A DNA stretch of 64,000 nucleotides from Eremomyces bilateralis CBS 781.70. Lineage: Eukaryota; Ascomycota; Dothideomycetes; Eremomycetales; Eremomycetaceae. The notes beneath the pieces are model-generated. The model did no database searches. It saw only the letters and a program-made list of their open reading frames with translations, and was not told the origin of the DNA. The stretch spans positions 251,497-315,496 of the forward strand of contig NW_022985091.1 of the NCBI RefSeq assembly GCF_010015585.1, in the 5' to 3' direction. Shown one piece after another: positions 23,475 to 33,733 of this stretch (the first letter of the stretch is position 1; the number at the start of each line of letters is the position of its first letter). A program made the position numbers and the translations under genes.

Positions 23475-26433
23475 ATGGCCGAAGAATGCAGACGGATCGA
23501 CGACCCCTTTCTCCTCGTCGTACTTCACTATGCCTCCCCGATAATCCTCCTGTTCTTCTTCCTCGTCGCCTTCAGTCTCAACAGTATCTACACCACACCG
23601 AAGGCCACACCACCTAATCTTAATCGTAATAACTCCTATGGAAGCGTCAATGAAGTCCTGAAAGGCCCGGGCGGCAAGGCCTTACCGGCTAGATCGCCCA
23701 ATCGCAGCACCAGCCTGGACCCGGTGGACAATGACATCTCGAAGAACAAGAAGCTGCTATTCGAATGGTTGTCCGTGGCATTGGCTCTCACCTTTGCCGC
23801 AAATACGACCGTGGTCATCATCCGTGCGCTGTACTGCAGAATAGAGGAATGGTGGTGCGGTCAGAGTGTGGTGGTAAGTCTCGGAGAGTACATGCGGGCA
23901 ATCTAAATCCCTTTGCGATGCTAATCAAACTCTTTGCAGATTTACCTCATCGGTTCGTTCTTCATTTACGCCCTCTTCATCATTTCCATCCTCGATACAC
24001 GACTATCTCCATCCAACGCCCACCTGGCTACCTGGAGTCTTTCTCTGGTCCTCGAGATCACGATTCTCGCCTTATACATCGATCAATACAGGAAGAGCAG
24101 CGACAACAGCCTCTGGAGTATTTCGGCATCAGGGAAACTCGACATCGGGTCATGGGAAGGGATCGAGATCGCTATCGACCTCGTGCGCATCCTCCTACTG
24201 ATTGCTCTGATTGTCTTCTATTTCACCCTCATCACATTCTGTAAACCATCGTACAAACGCGGCACCAATCGTACTCACGCCTCATCATCGGAAACCCAGG
24301 GTCTACTCGATGCCGAACACCAAAATGGGCACGCAAACGGCAGTACCACGACATATGGTGCGACTCATCCGGTTGGAGGCAAACCCCCTCACGCGGAAGG
24401 CGAAGCACCGGCTTGGACTCGTCCAGACAAAGTGCCGTCTCTAAACTGGTGGGAATACCTACGCGGCTATTCCGTGTTCTTCCCTTACTTATGGCCATCC
24501 AAGGATCGTCGACTCCAGATCTGCGTGGTCCTCTGTTTCCTGATCGTGGTCTCCCAACGATTCGTACAAGTCCTCGTGCCCATCCAAGTCGGCACGATTA
24601 CCGACATCCTATCCGGCGAACAGGGGGAAATTCGCATGCCTTGGGGTGCGATCTGCTTGTATGTTTTCTTGCGACTTCTCCAGGGCAGCAATGGCCTTCT
24701 GGGCGCGGCTCGTGCCACTCTTTGGATCCCTGTGAGCCAGTATTCCTACCGTGAGCTTTCCGTGGCTTCCTTCGAGCATGTGCATACCCTGTCTTTGGAC
24801 TTCCATCTCGGCAAGAAAACGGGTGAAGTCCTGTCCGCGCTGGGAAAAGGAGCCAGCATCAACACGTTCCTCGAGCAAATTACGTTCAGTATTACACCCA
24901 TGCTGGTCGATTTGTGCGTTGCCATCGGGTACTTTTTGATTGCCTTCGATGCCTACTATGCTCTTGTGGTGGCAGTGGTGACGTTTTGGTACATTTACCT
25001 CACCATTCGCATGGCTCAGTGGAGAGCGGAAATCCGACGTCAGATGGTCAACGCTGATCGTGAAGAGGATGCAGTCAAGTACGTTTTTCCTGCTCAAACG
25101 TGTAAGCAATCGCTGACCTAGCACCAGAAACGACTCAATGGTGTCATATGAGACCGTGAAGTACTTCAATGCGGAGCCATACGAATACAACCGATATCGT
25201 CAAGCCGTCCTCAAGTTCCAGAGCGCCGAATACAAAGTTCTGTATTCGCTGAACTTGATGAATGTCACCCAGAATATGGTCTTCATGATCGGATTGATGG
25301 TTGCATGCTTTATTGCTGCATTCCAGGTCACCACCAACCAACTGAGGGTTGGGAAGTTCGTCACCCTCCTTACCTACATGGCGCAGCTCCAGCAACCTCT
25401 CAATTTCTTCGGCACTTTCTATCGGATGATCCAGTCTGCCATGATCAACTCGGAACGAATGCTGGAACTCTTTAAAGAGCAGCCAACCGTCATCGATCGT
25501 CCGGATGTCGGGACCCTGGAAAAATGCCATGGCGACCTGTCGTTTAATGGCGTTCATTTCCGCTACGATACTCGCAAACCGGCCCTCCAGGGTCTGACTT
25601 TCCGCTGCGCGCCCGGAACGACGACCGCATTCGTAGGAGAGTCGGGTGGTGGCAAATCGACCGTGTTCCGTCTGCTATTCCGTTTCTACGATGTTGAGTC
25701 CGGTTCCATCTGTGTCGATGGCCATGATGTCACCGACATCTCCATCGACTCTCTCCGCCGTCACATCGGTGTCGTCCCTCAGGATACTGTCTTGTTTAAT
25801 GAGACGCTGATGTACAACCTCAAATATGCGAAACCTGATGCGACGGACGAGGAGGTGTACCAAGCATGCAACGCGGCGTCCATCCATGAGAAGATCCTTA
25901 CGTTCCCGGATGGGTATCAGACCAAGGTTGGCGAACGTGGACTTCGCCTGTCCGGGGGTGAGAAGCAGCGTGTCGCTATTGCACGCACCATCCTGAAAGG
26001 GCCTCCCATCATCCTCCTCGACGAAGCCACCGCCGCGCTCGACACCGAAACCGAGCAGCATATCCAGGACGCGCTGACCACCCTTTCGCAAGGCCGTACC
26101 ATGCTGGTGATCGCCCACCGACTCAGCACGATTACCCGGGCCGACCAGATAGTCGTTCTCCACGAGGGTCGGGTGGCGGAGAATGGAACACACGAGGAGC
26201 TGTTGGCCAAGAGAGGCCGATATGCGAACATGTGGAAGAAGCAAGTGCGTGCGCAGCGGGCGGCGGAGGAAGCGCGTGAGAAGCAAGAAAAGGCCGAAAA
26301 GTTGCGGCGAGAAAGCTATACCGGTACGCGTGAGGGTGGGGAAGAGAGTCAAAGTACGAGCGAGGACGAGGCGATCGAGGTGCATACCGAAACGCCGCTC
26401 AAGATCGGCGAGGGGAAACGAGCGGTGCAGTGA
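23475..26433 (+). CDS. hmt1: HMT1/ATM-type ABC half transporter (ABCB6-like), vacuolar heavy-metal tolerance
   Basis: Half-size ABC exporter of the ABCB6/HMT1 class, which in fission yeast sits in the vacuole membrane and moves thiol conjugates or phytochelatins. Three exons (23475-23873, 23940-25078, 25128-26433) give 947 residues. It has an N-terminal multi-pass TMD0 (hydrophobic segments near residues 13-35, 98-118, 134-150, 163-180 and 240-260), a linker, a six-helix ABC membrane domain (about 340-630) and one nucleotide-binding domain with Walker A GESGGGKST, Q-loop VVPQDT, signature LSGGEKQR, Walker B IILLDEAT and switch AHR. The C-tail is charged. The ATG at 23475 starts directly before the first membrane segment; an upstream in-frame ATG at 23304 lies in the CT-rich leader. 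Substrate is inferred from family. Confidence 0.92.
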
Positions 26434-28320
26434 GGGGCGGAACAGGCGGTACGAAAACCCGAGCGACTACACGACATGAATTACGATCTACGGGACTGAT
26501 GACGGGCGATTTAATTCCTGATGGGGAATTGGGAGGCAAGATCAACTTAATTCCATTCGACGTCTACCTTGAGAATCCTTCTTCTCTACGTTGATATTCC
26601 CCATTCCGGTTCACACTACTTCACTTTTCGGCTTTTGCATGGCGAGGCGGAGTTTTTCGGTTCAGCAATATTCTTCCGTGGCTCTTCAGCGGTGCTATGG
26701 ATTCCTTCTTCAACTTACCTTCTCATCCCCTCCCACCTCTCACGCACCCGATCCTGCGGGCTTATCATGAACCCCCGGTTCTATGAAGGTCACAAAGATC
26801 TCTATAGCATTCCTATCCTCCTCTCCTCTTGCACTGTTGGGATTTAGCAATTCTTTTCTTTTCGACGCGATGTCGTGAATCATTCCGCCCCCGAAAAATT
26901 CGGAGGCTTAATAGGACTGGCAGATCCAGTCTGGACCCCGGAACGGTTAATTCTTCTCGGCTTTTCATACCGTCCACTGGTCGATTTCCCCTGACGGCAC
27001 CGCCAATAACGCCGATTGTTCTTCAGAAGGACAACAGGACTTTCGGGTTACACGGATGGTCCCGGGTGGTGATATAGTGCGTTCTTTTCTGCAAGAGTTT
27101 CTTTTCAGTGCTCTGGAAAAGTCAATATTGTGGCTTCGTTGCGTTTTGGCAGCAATCGTGGGTGGCTTTACTCGGGCATCGTTCCTACAAAAGCACATCT
27201 GCTACGGCGATCCTTGGACTGCAATAATTACGCGGGTGGTATGGACGGCGGCAGGTGCTCTGTGCGAGCAACGACGGTGGAAGGGACACTTACAGCGGCA
27301 CGGCATACAGGAACGAGTCTATGATGGGGCACGGCAAAGATCTCTCTGCATTATCGAGTCGGATTAGAAAAAAGCACCAGATAGCACCATTATTCGAGGT
27401 TGCTAGACCTCCCGTCACAGCAATGTGGATGAGTTATGGAATCCGGGGTCGTTAGCCCTTGTTTGCATACATAGAAGGCGTCGTCTCATGAACTTTTAGG
27501 TTACATGAGCGATACCGTGTATAGTGTATAGAGCTATCTGGAAGGAGAGTGCAGAGACAGGTGGTGGAGAAATTGCGTCGTGACGGTGAAGGGGAGCTGC
27601 AAAAGCAATCAAGAATTCGGACATGTCAATAGACCCTTGCATTGATAACTATCTCAACCTGATTATTCCGAGATGCTCCTCTCTGGCATGAAACCCACCA
27701 CGTAGTTCAGCCGCCTCATCTGATAATCCTTATGACTGGAATCTCCATTCAAATCACGAGAAGATTCGCAGCATCGGCCATGTCTCGCCCGTATCTGTGC
27801 CTCGGACCGCAATTCTTTGGTCAAGAAGCCCATCAGAGGCGAACCACGCCAACGAATCGGGCGACACAATCCCACAGACGGGGTTCATGCTTCCATCCTC
27901 GTTGACACGGCTTTTGCTCTGCAGTCGAAATCTCCACTTCCTGTGCCATTGGGGAATGGTTGGGCGAGGAAGCATTGAGTGACCGCACAGGCGCGATGAG
28001 AAATGAAACGATACACGTACATAGCAAGGTACGAAAACTGGATGTGAACTCAATATGAGATTTTTGAATTGCCCGAGGATCTTCGCGTTTAACGCCTGGA
28101 AGTGTCTAATCGTGGAAGAATTGATAGACTCCGACTCCATTCATGCCGTTGTGATGGCTATAATGTGCCGCTTTCCTGTCCTCCGCCGGGTACGCAAGAC
28201 AGCCACGCACGACGCCCGTCGCGGGGGTGTTCCTCCCAACTGCATCAGTCCTGCCATCCCCTCCATCCGTCCTTCCCCCCCCACCACATCCGTCCTTCCG
28301 TCCTCATCCCCCTTTTCCGT
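26434..28320. other. 1.9 kb region between hmt1 and rps21, 3' ends facing
   Basis: The flanking genes converge, so both 3' UTRs lie here, yet 1.9 kb is long for that. Open frames of 100-130 codons (27056-27367 plus, 27754-28140 minus) have no recognisable family. An unannotated small gene or non-coding RNA is possible; nothing supports a specific call. Confidence 0.45.
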
Positions 28321-28653
28321 TTATCGGCTCGCGCTCCACACGCCCTTGAGGAACCCGTCCCGCTGCGCCAATCGGTTGACGCAGTCGTCGCCCTCGCCCA
28401 TGGCGCGCACGAAGCCGCAGAGCGCGTAGGTCTGGTTGTCGCCGGTGTAGCGGCCGTTCTCGTCGACCTTGCCGACGCTGAGCTGGACGGAGGCGTGGTC
28501 TTTCGCTTTGATGATGCGGTTGGTGGCCGAGCACTTGCGGGGGACGTAACTGCGAGGTTTGCGTGGTCAGTTGGGTTTGGAGATAGGGGATGGGGGGTGT
28601 GGTGGGGGTGAGGGAACGTACAGGTCGACGAGTTCGCCGCGTTCGTTCTCCAT
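28321..28653 (-). CDS. rps21: 40S ribosomal protein S21 (eS21)
   Basis: Small cytosolic ribosomal subunit protein needed for 18S rRNA maturation and 40S assembly. Two exons (28653-28622, 28549-28321) give 86 residues, the family length. It starts [20 protein letters not shown], continues [35 protein letters not shown] and ends near [12 protein letters not shown], all typical of eS21. The first coding exon is only 32 nt and splits the eleventh codon. The 5' side is shared with a gene-poor divergent region. Confidence 0.96.
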
Positions 28654-30568
28654 GGCTGCGAGGTGTGAAGATGAGGTTCTTGAGGATTGAGATTGAGCGA
28701 CGGAGCAGATGTGCAGGCGGTTTGGAGATTTGGCGTTGCTGTCGTTGTCGGTCGAACAAGAAGTTTGAGTGGAATTTAGCGAAGTGCGTTGTGGCGCAGG
28801 TGGGTCAGGTGACCAGTGGCAAATCCACACAGTCACGTGCCAACGCCCAGACTTTCCAATCTCCTTGTCTTTTGATTGGCTGGATGGATCCTGAATGGCA
28901 TATCGGCTCCACGCATTGAAGTTGATCATCAACCTCACCTTCTCAATCATCAACGACAATGCGACGCACCCTAAGATGAACGGTTGATCTAGTTACGTTA
29001 ATCGATCCAGATGCTACATTTAGAGACCTCTGCTGTATGTTCAATGATCCTTCATCTTCCTTTGGATTTGCTTGAGTGAAATCGCCATGCCTCAGGCTTC
29101 TCGAGTCCTTCACATCTGGACAATTGGACTCAAGCATCATATCTCACTCCCGCTTGCGATGCCGGCACATACGAGATTGAGGTAGCTCCTGCTTCTCGGA
29201 GTTCGATTTTCCTACTCCAAGCCGGGACTGTAGAAGGGCAAGCCCATCCATGCAATGACATGGCAACAATGGTCCAGGTAGTGAACAGAAGGGGCAACTC
29301 GTCTAGCAATGCAAGACGCCTCAAGAAGTCAATAAAGAACTTGTTACCGTCTTCATACTGTGCCTCTTCCGCCTTCGAGTAGCATCTGAGCCCTACAAAC
29401 TCTATCCTCACGCTACTATCTACTACTATCTAGACTACTGCTTCCTCAACTGCCCTAAGTTACCACCACCGCGACCTCGGCATATCCTCCCCTTCGGTTT
29501 TCAGTTCTCATCCCAATCAGCGAACCTCTCTTGATCGAACCCAAGTCCATCCTCGATGCCTGTCGGCCTTCCCGGCGATCTTCCCGTCGAATCCCGCCTC
29601 CGCCGCCTCCGCCACCGCTTTACCCGTCGCAAGTGGCGCCACAAGGCCAAGAACGGTGGCCGGGTCGTTCCAAAGGTTCGAATCCGCAAGCCCCTTGGAC
29701 CGGCGACTTACGGCGTTAAAGTCCCCCGCTTCCACCGGGCGAGAACGCCGCTCTAAACGTTGGGCGCGGACGCGGACGAACAAGGTCGTGAATCGGGGGA
29801 GGGACGGGCAAAGGTCGGCGGATCGGGGGTATGCGTATGGGAGCGGAGCTCAGGATTCTTCGTACCTTGGAGTCGGGGCGTCCTTGTAACGGAGAAAGTC
29901 AATAGAAGAGAGGTTGAAGATTGGCTCAGGCAATTTCACCATCGCACTCCTAGCACATGGTTTACTTCCTGGGATGGCTGGGCTTTTTGGCTTATCCGAA
30001 TGTACACGAGTGTCCCCTAGAGACGAGGATTTTCTGCTCGCCCTAGAATACTGATGGATTAGGACTATTTATATACAAATTCCAATTACTCCGCCTCAAT
30101 TCCCTTCTCTGATAGCTGTAGCTGTGCAGACAGACGAACATGGTGATGCCCCTAGTGGGGGTCACTTGCAATAGCACTCGATTCCCTGGCAAGGTCCATC
30201 TCAAATCCAGTTAGGACTTGACCCGGACGTTTGGTTCAACCTGAATCTTGGATAAAATATTAAGTTCAGATACCACCCATGGTACTTTAACTGGTCGGCA
30301 TAACGTCCAATAGGAACCTCTGCCATCAGGACCTGACCGGACATAAGCCAGGTATTCAGCCGCATAAGATACTTAGTGGTGTCGTCACTTGTCAGGCCAC
30401 TGCATGAACCAGCCCTGCGCCATGTATTAACGGTACATAAACCTGCCGCTCTGCTCCGAGCGAGACATTAGAATTTAGACGCCCCAAATCCATCGCGGTA
30501 TTCCTCAAAACCGGAATTCCATAATTCGAACTAATAATTACCGACCTTCTAAACACAGCTGCGCTACA
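28654..30568. other. 1.9 kb region between rps21 and the DUF1772 gene
   Basis: Divergent promoters of rps21 (minus) and the DUF1772 gene (plus) lie at the ends. No recognised protein is encoded, apart from one very basic short frame listed separately. The segment near 30050-30570 is AT-rich. No repeats were noticed. Confidence 0.45.
29556..29756 (+). CDS. Short arginine-rich open frame, unrecognised
   Basis: A 66-codon frame with more than one quarter Arg+Lys (for example RLRRLRHRFTRRKWRHKAK near residues 14-32). It is preceded by a CA/CT-rich stretch with an ATG in reasonable context (ATCCTCGATG). I do not recognise a family. The composition could be a small nucleic-acid-binding protein or chance translation of GC-rich sequence; the opposite strand is open too. 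Weak candidate only. Confidence 0.2.
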   Translation: MPVGLPGDLPVESRLRRLRHRFTRRKWRHKAKNGGRVVPKVRIRKPLGPATYGVKVPRFHRARTPL

Positions 30569-31281
30569 ATGGCCGATCGAGTCCAAATTGAGGGCTCCCT
30601 CCTCATCAAGCTCGCACAGCTGGTCGGGATTGCCGGTGGTGCTCTCGTAACAGGTTGGGCCACTGTCTTTATAAACCCATTGTTCATCTATTCTAGTATT
30701 CCAACTAACATTGCATCGTAGCAATCAGCGGGGGTGCCTCGTTTATGCTCGTCCCTGCATTGAAAGCCGGTCCCGCTTCCGTGCTGGTTAGGCAGTGGCG
30801 AGTCGCATATGGAATCGGCGCGCGATCCGCACCGCCTATTTCCATCGTGACATCCCTTGCTTGGGCGTATCTCGCCTCGAAAGGTGGGTTCTCAAAGCTG
30901 CTCTCTATCCCTGCGGAACCGCCCTTCACGACTCGCACTCCTGTCTTGAAGAATCGATGTCACCGAAGCTAACCTCTCCCAGCGCGTCACCATCCCGCGA
31001 CCCCCTCGGGGCCCTTCACGTTCTACACCCTCGCCGCGGTGCTCGGCCCGGCCATCGTGCCGTACACACTGGTGGTGATGAAGTCCACGAACGGGCGGCT
31101 GAGCGAGCTGGCCGCGGCGGCGGACAAGGCGAGCGAGAAGGTCCAGGAAAAGGAGGCTACGCAGTTGATCGAGAAGTGGAAGTGGTTGAATGCGGTGAGA
31201 GGCGTGTCGGTCTTTTCCGCCCTGATGTGCGGTGCCTATGCGATTGTGACATGGCCCGAGATCGCGATTTGGGCGGCGTAG
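30569..31281 (+). CDS. DUF1772 (anthrone oxygenase-like) membrane protein
   Basis: Three exons (30569-30653, 30722-30883, 30983-31281) with consistent phases give 181 residues. The protein is hydrophobic with four predicted membrane segments: LLIKLAQLVGIAGGALVT, the GGASFMLVPAL region, FYTLAAVLGPAIVPYTLVVM and SVFSALMCGAYAIVTW. It also has the conserved middle features of DUF1772: AGPASVLVRQWRVAYGIG and the TNGRLSEL segment after the third helix. Some family members are anthrone oxygenases in polyketide clusters, but most fungal members are uncharacterised, and no polyketide synthase is nearby, so a catalytic role should not be assumed. Located in a membrane; function unknown. Confidence 0.82.
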
Positions 31282-31819
31282 GAATAGGCTAGGGATAGCT
31301 ATTGGCGTTCACGTTCATATGCGAATAATTCATATCCCGAGTATCCACCGCCAAGTCCGCCATTAGATATGTCTGTTGGTGCGGTTTAATTGCCTATTGA
31401 CAATGATGGGTATGTTCCTCGTCCATGCTACCATGCTGGATGCTATATGTCCAATATTATCCACAGGCAATGAACATGTACCAGTACGGAATACTCTGGA
31501 ATTACACGTATCGTGTATTGCGTATTTATCCTTCGTGCGAATATATACTCTCGTCCAGTCTGGTTCTATTGAAGATGTTCAGTTGTGGCCTCTTGCCTCG
31601 TGCCTCAGCCTCGTGCCTGATAATATCAGGCGTCAAGGCACCCAAGCGGACCCCTGTCGCCCGAAGAGACCACGCATCGACAATTCGACATCACCTTAAC
31701 TTCCATACACAAGTTATCAACATACCCGTTCAAGCTATCCGAGCATCCCAACGCTTGTCTCAATGCTCGTCATTCCCAAGTCCCGCTAAATCGCATCTCA
31801 GCTCCTTATTCCACCCGAC
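31282..31819. other. Intergenic region upstream of ost1
   Basis: This 538-base stretch separates two co-directional genes and should contain the DUF1772 3' UTR and the ost1 promoter. No gene or notable repeat is seen. Confidence 0.5.
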
Positions 31820-33475
31820 ATGCGGGCCCACGCTCTTTTCCTTTCCCTCCTTCCCCTGGTCCCGTTCGTGACCTCCAGATCGACGGCCTCAACATCGGAC
31901 ATCCTCCCGGCGAACTTCCAGCCGCCACAGGTATGGGTGAACGCGAACCAAGTGCGGACCATTAATTTGGAGAAGTCATACCCGCGGGAGGCAATCAATA
32001 CGGTCATTGAGAATGTCTCGGACGACCCTCAGACGGAGTATTACTTGCCGTTTGCTGGGGATGTGATAGCGAACGTAGGCGGACTGCAGGTGAAGGACAA
32101 GAAGGATCCATTGAAGGAAGGATTCAGCGCTGAACTGGTGGAACTGGACTCGGAAAGGTAGAAATGAACATTCCAACCTTCAAGTCACGTCAACTAACCC
32201 GCAGCCATAGCTCCACGCAATACTACCGCCTGACGCTCCCTCCCGTCGCCCCCAAGTCCTCTCTCACTCTCTCCATAACCTACACCCTTCTCTCCACCCT
32301 CTCCCCTCTCCCCGCCAAAATCCCCCAAGCATCCCCCCAGCACCTCACCTACTCTCTCAGCGCCTACATCCCCTCCGCCTACCCCACCACCAAGCAGCGC
32401 ACCCGTCTCCGGTTCCCCTCCACCCGCGTCCCCGACTTCACCACCGTCCCTCGCCCCGCCACCGCCGACACCCCCGAAGCCCTCGACCCCGACCGCCAAG
32501 GCCCCACCTTCACCTACGGCCCCTATCCGCCCCTCCCTGCCGGCGCCGCCCACCCCATCACGGTGCGCTACGAATTCACCAAGCCCATCCCCTCTGTCTC
32601 GCTCCTCGAGCGCGATCTCGAGGTCTCCCACTGGGGCGGCAACCTGGCGACCGAGGAGCGCTACTGGCTGGAGAACCACGCGGCGGCGCTGCGAGAGCAG
32701 TTTTCGCGGCTGGAGTATCAGAAGGAGGGATATTCGACGACGGCGCAGTCGTCGGCGCTGAAGGAGGTGCGGCGGCCGCTGGCGCCGGGGGCGGGGAACC
32801 CGTACTTTACGGATGCGATTGGGAATATCTCGACGAGTCGGTTCCGGCCGGGGGATGTGGTGGCTAAGCGGGACGCGAGCTGGGAATTGAAGCCGCGGTT
32901 TCCGGTGTATGGGGGGTGGAAGTATGCGTTTAAGATTGGCTGGGATGCGGATCTCAGTGCGTATATAAGGCGAATCGCGAGCGGGTCGGACCATTTTGTG
33001 CTGAAGGTGCCATTCCTTGAGGGGTTGAAATTGGACGAAGGATTGCAGTACAAGAGGGCGGTGGTCCGAGTTATCCTGCCAGAAGGAGCAAGGTGAGATT
33101 GAGTATCTATTCCGTCTTTGTGGAGTCATATTGCTAACCTAAGTCCAGGGACATTAACTTTGCGACGGCTGTCCCACTTGCAAACGACGAGATCACCATT
33201 CACAAGACTTTTATGGACACGCTCGGAAGACCAACGCTGCAGCTGACCGCGGTGAATATCGTAGATGAGTGGAGGGACAAGGACTTGATTGTATGTTCAC
33301 CTCCCAGCCATTCGCCATCGAGTTTCTGTTAACGCTTTTTCAGGTCACGTACACCTATCCCTGGACCGCCGGCTACCGCAAACCGTTGACGATCGCGGCG
33401 GCCATGATCAGCGTGTTCATCACGGTGTGGATCGTCGGTAGTCTGGACGTCAGCATTGGGCGGAAAACAAAATAA
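31820..33475 (+). CDS. ost1: Oligosaccharyltransferase subunit Ost1 (ribophorin I)
   Basis: ER-membrane subunit of the oligosaccharyltransferase that transfers the lipid-linked glycan to asparagine of nascent proteins. Four exons (31820-32157, 32205-33092, 33149-33290, 33344-33475) give 499 residues. A signal peptide (ALFLSLLPLVPFVTSRSTA) precedes the lumenal ribophorin I domain with INLEKSYPREAINTVIEN, FTYGPYPPLPAGA, ERDLEVSHWGGNLATEERYW and PRFPVYGGWKYAFKIGW. Near the C-terminus, after TYTYPWTAGYRKP, one membrane helix (LTIAAAMISVFITVWIVG) leads to a short cytosolic tail ending GRKTK. All landmark motifs of the family are in order. It converges with vtc4. Confidence 0.96.
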
Positions 33476-33733
33476 GGTCGAGAGGATTGGCCCGGAAAGG
33501 TCTTGTGTTGAGTTAGTTCCACCACTACGTCCTGGAAGGATAGGATGTGAGCAGCGAAAACCATACATTTTCAAAATGGGTCAGGGAAGGGCGTGCGAGC
33601 AAGTTTTGTTATCTGTACATTTGGTGGCGTCTAGGATATTCAACAGTATTGACGGATCTCGCACTATCTTACAACTTCTCCATGACGTCCTATGCTATGC
33701 CTATACGAATAATTCCAAATGTTTCCGTTATCC

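Noticed and set aside
29675-29685. tRNA B-box-like GGTTCGAATCC
   Set aside because: No T-stem pairing around it, no A-box or acceptor stem; chance match.
30569-31281. DUF1772 gene as part of a polyketide cluster
   Set aside because: No polyketide synthase, tailoring enzyme or cluster regulator nearby; neighbours are ribosomal and OST genes.
32194-33129. 311-codon antisense frame over ost1
   Set aside because: Arg/Gly-rich shadow of a GC-biased exon; the plus strand encodes a complete Ost1.
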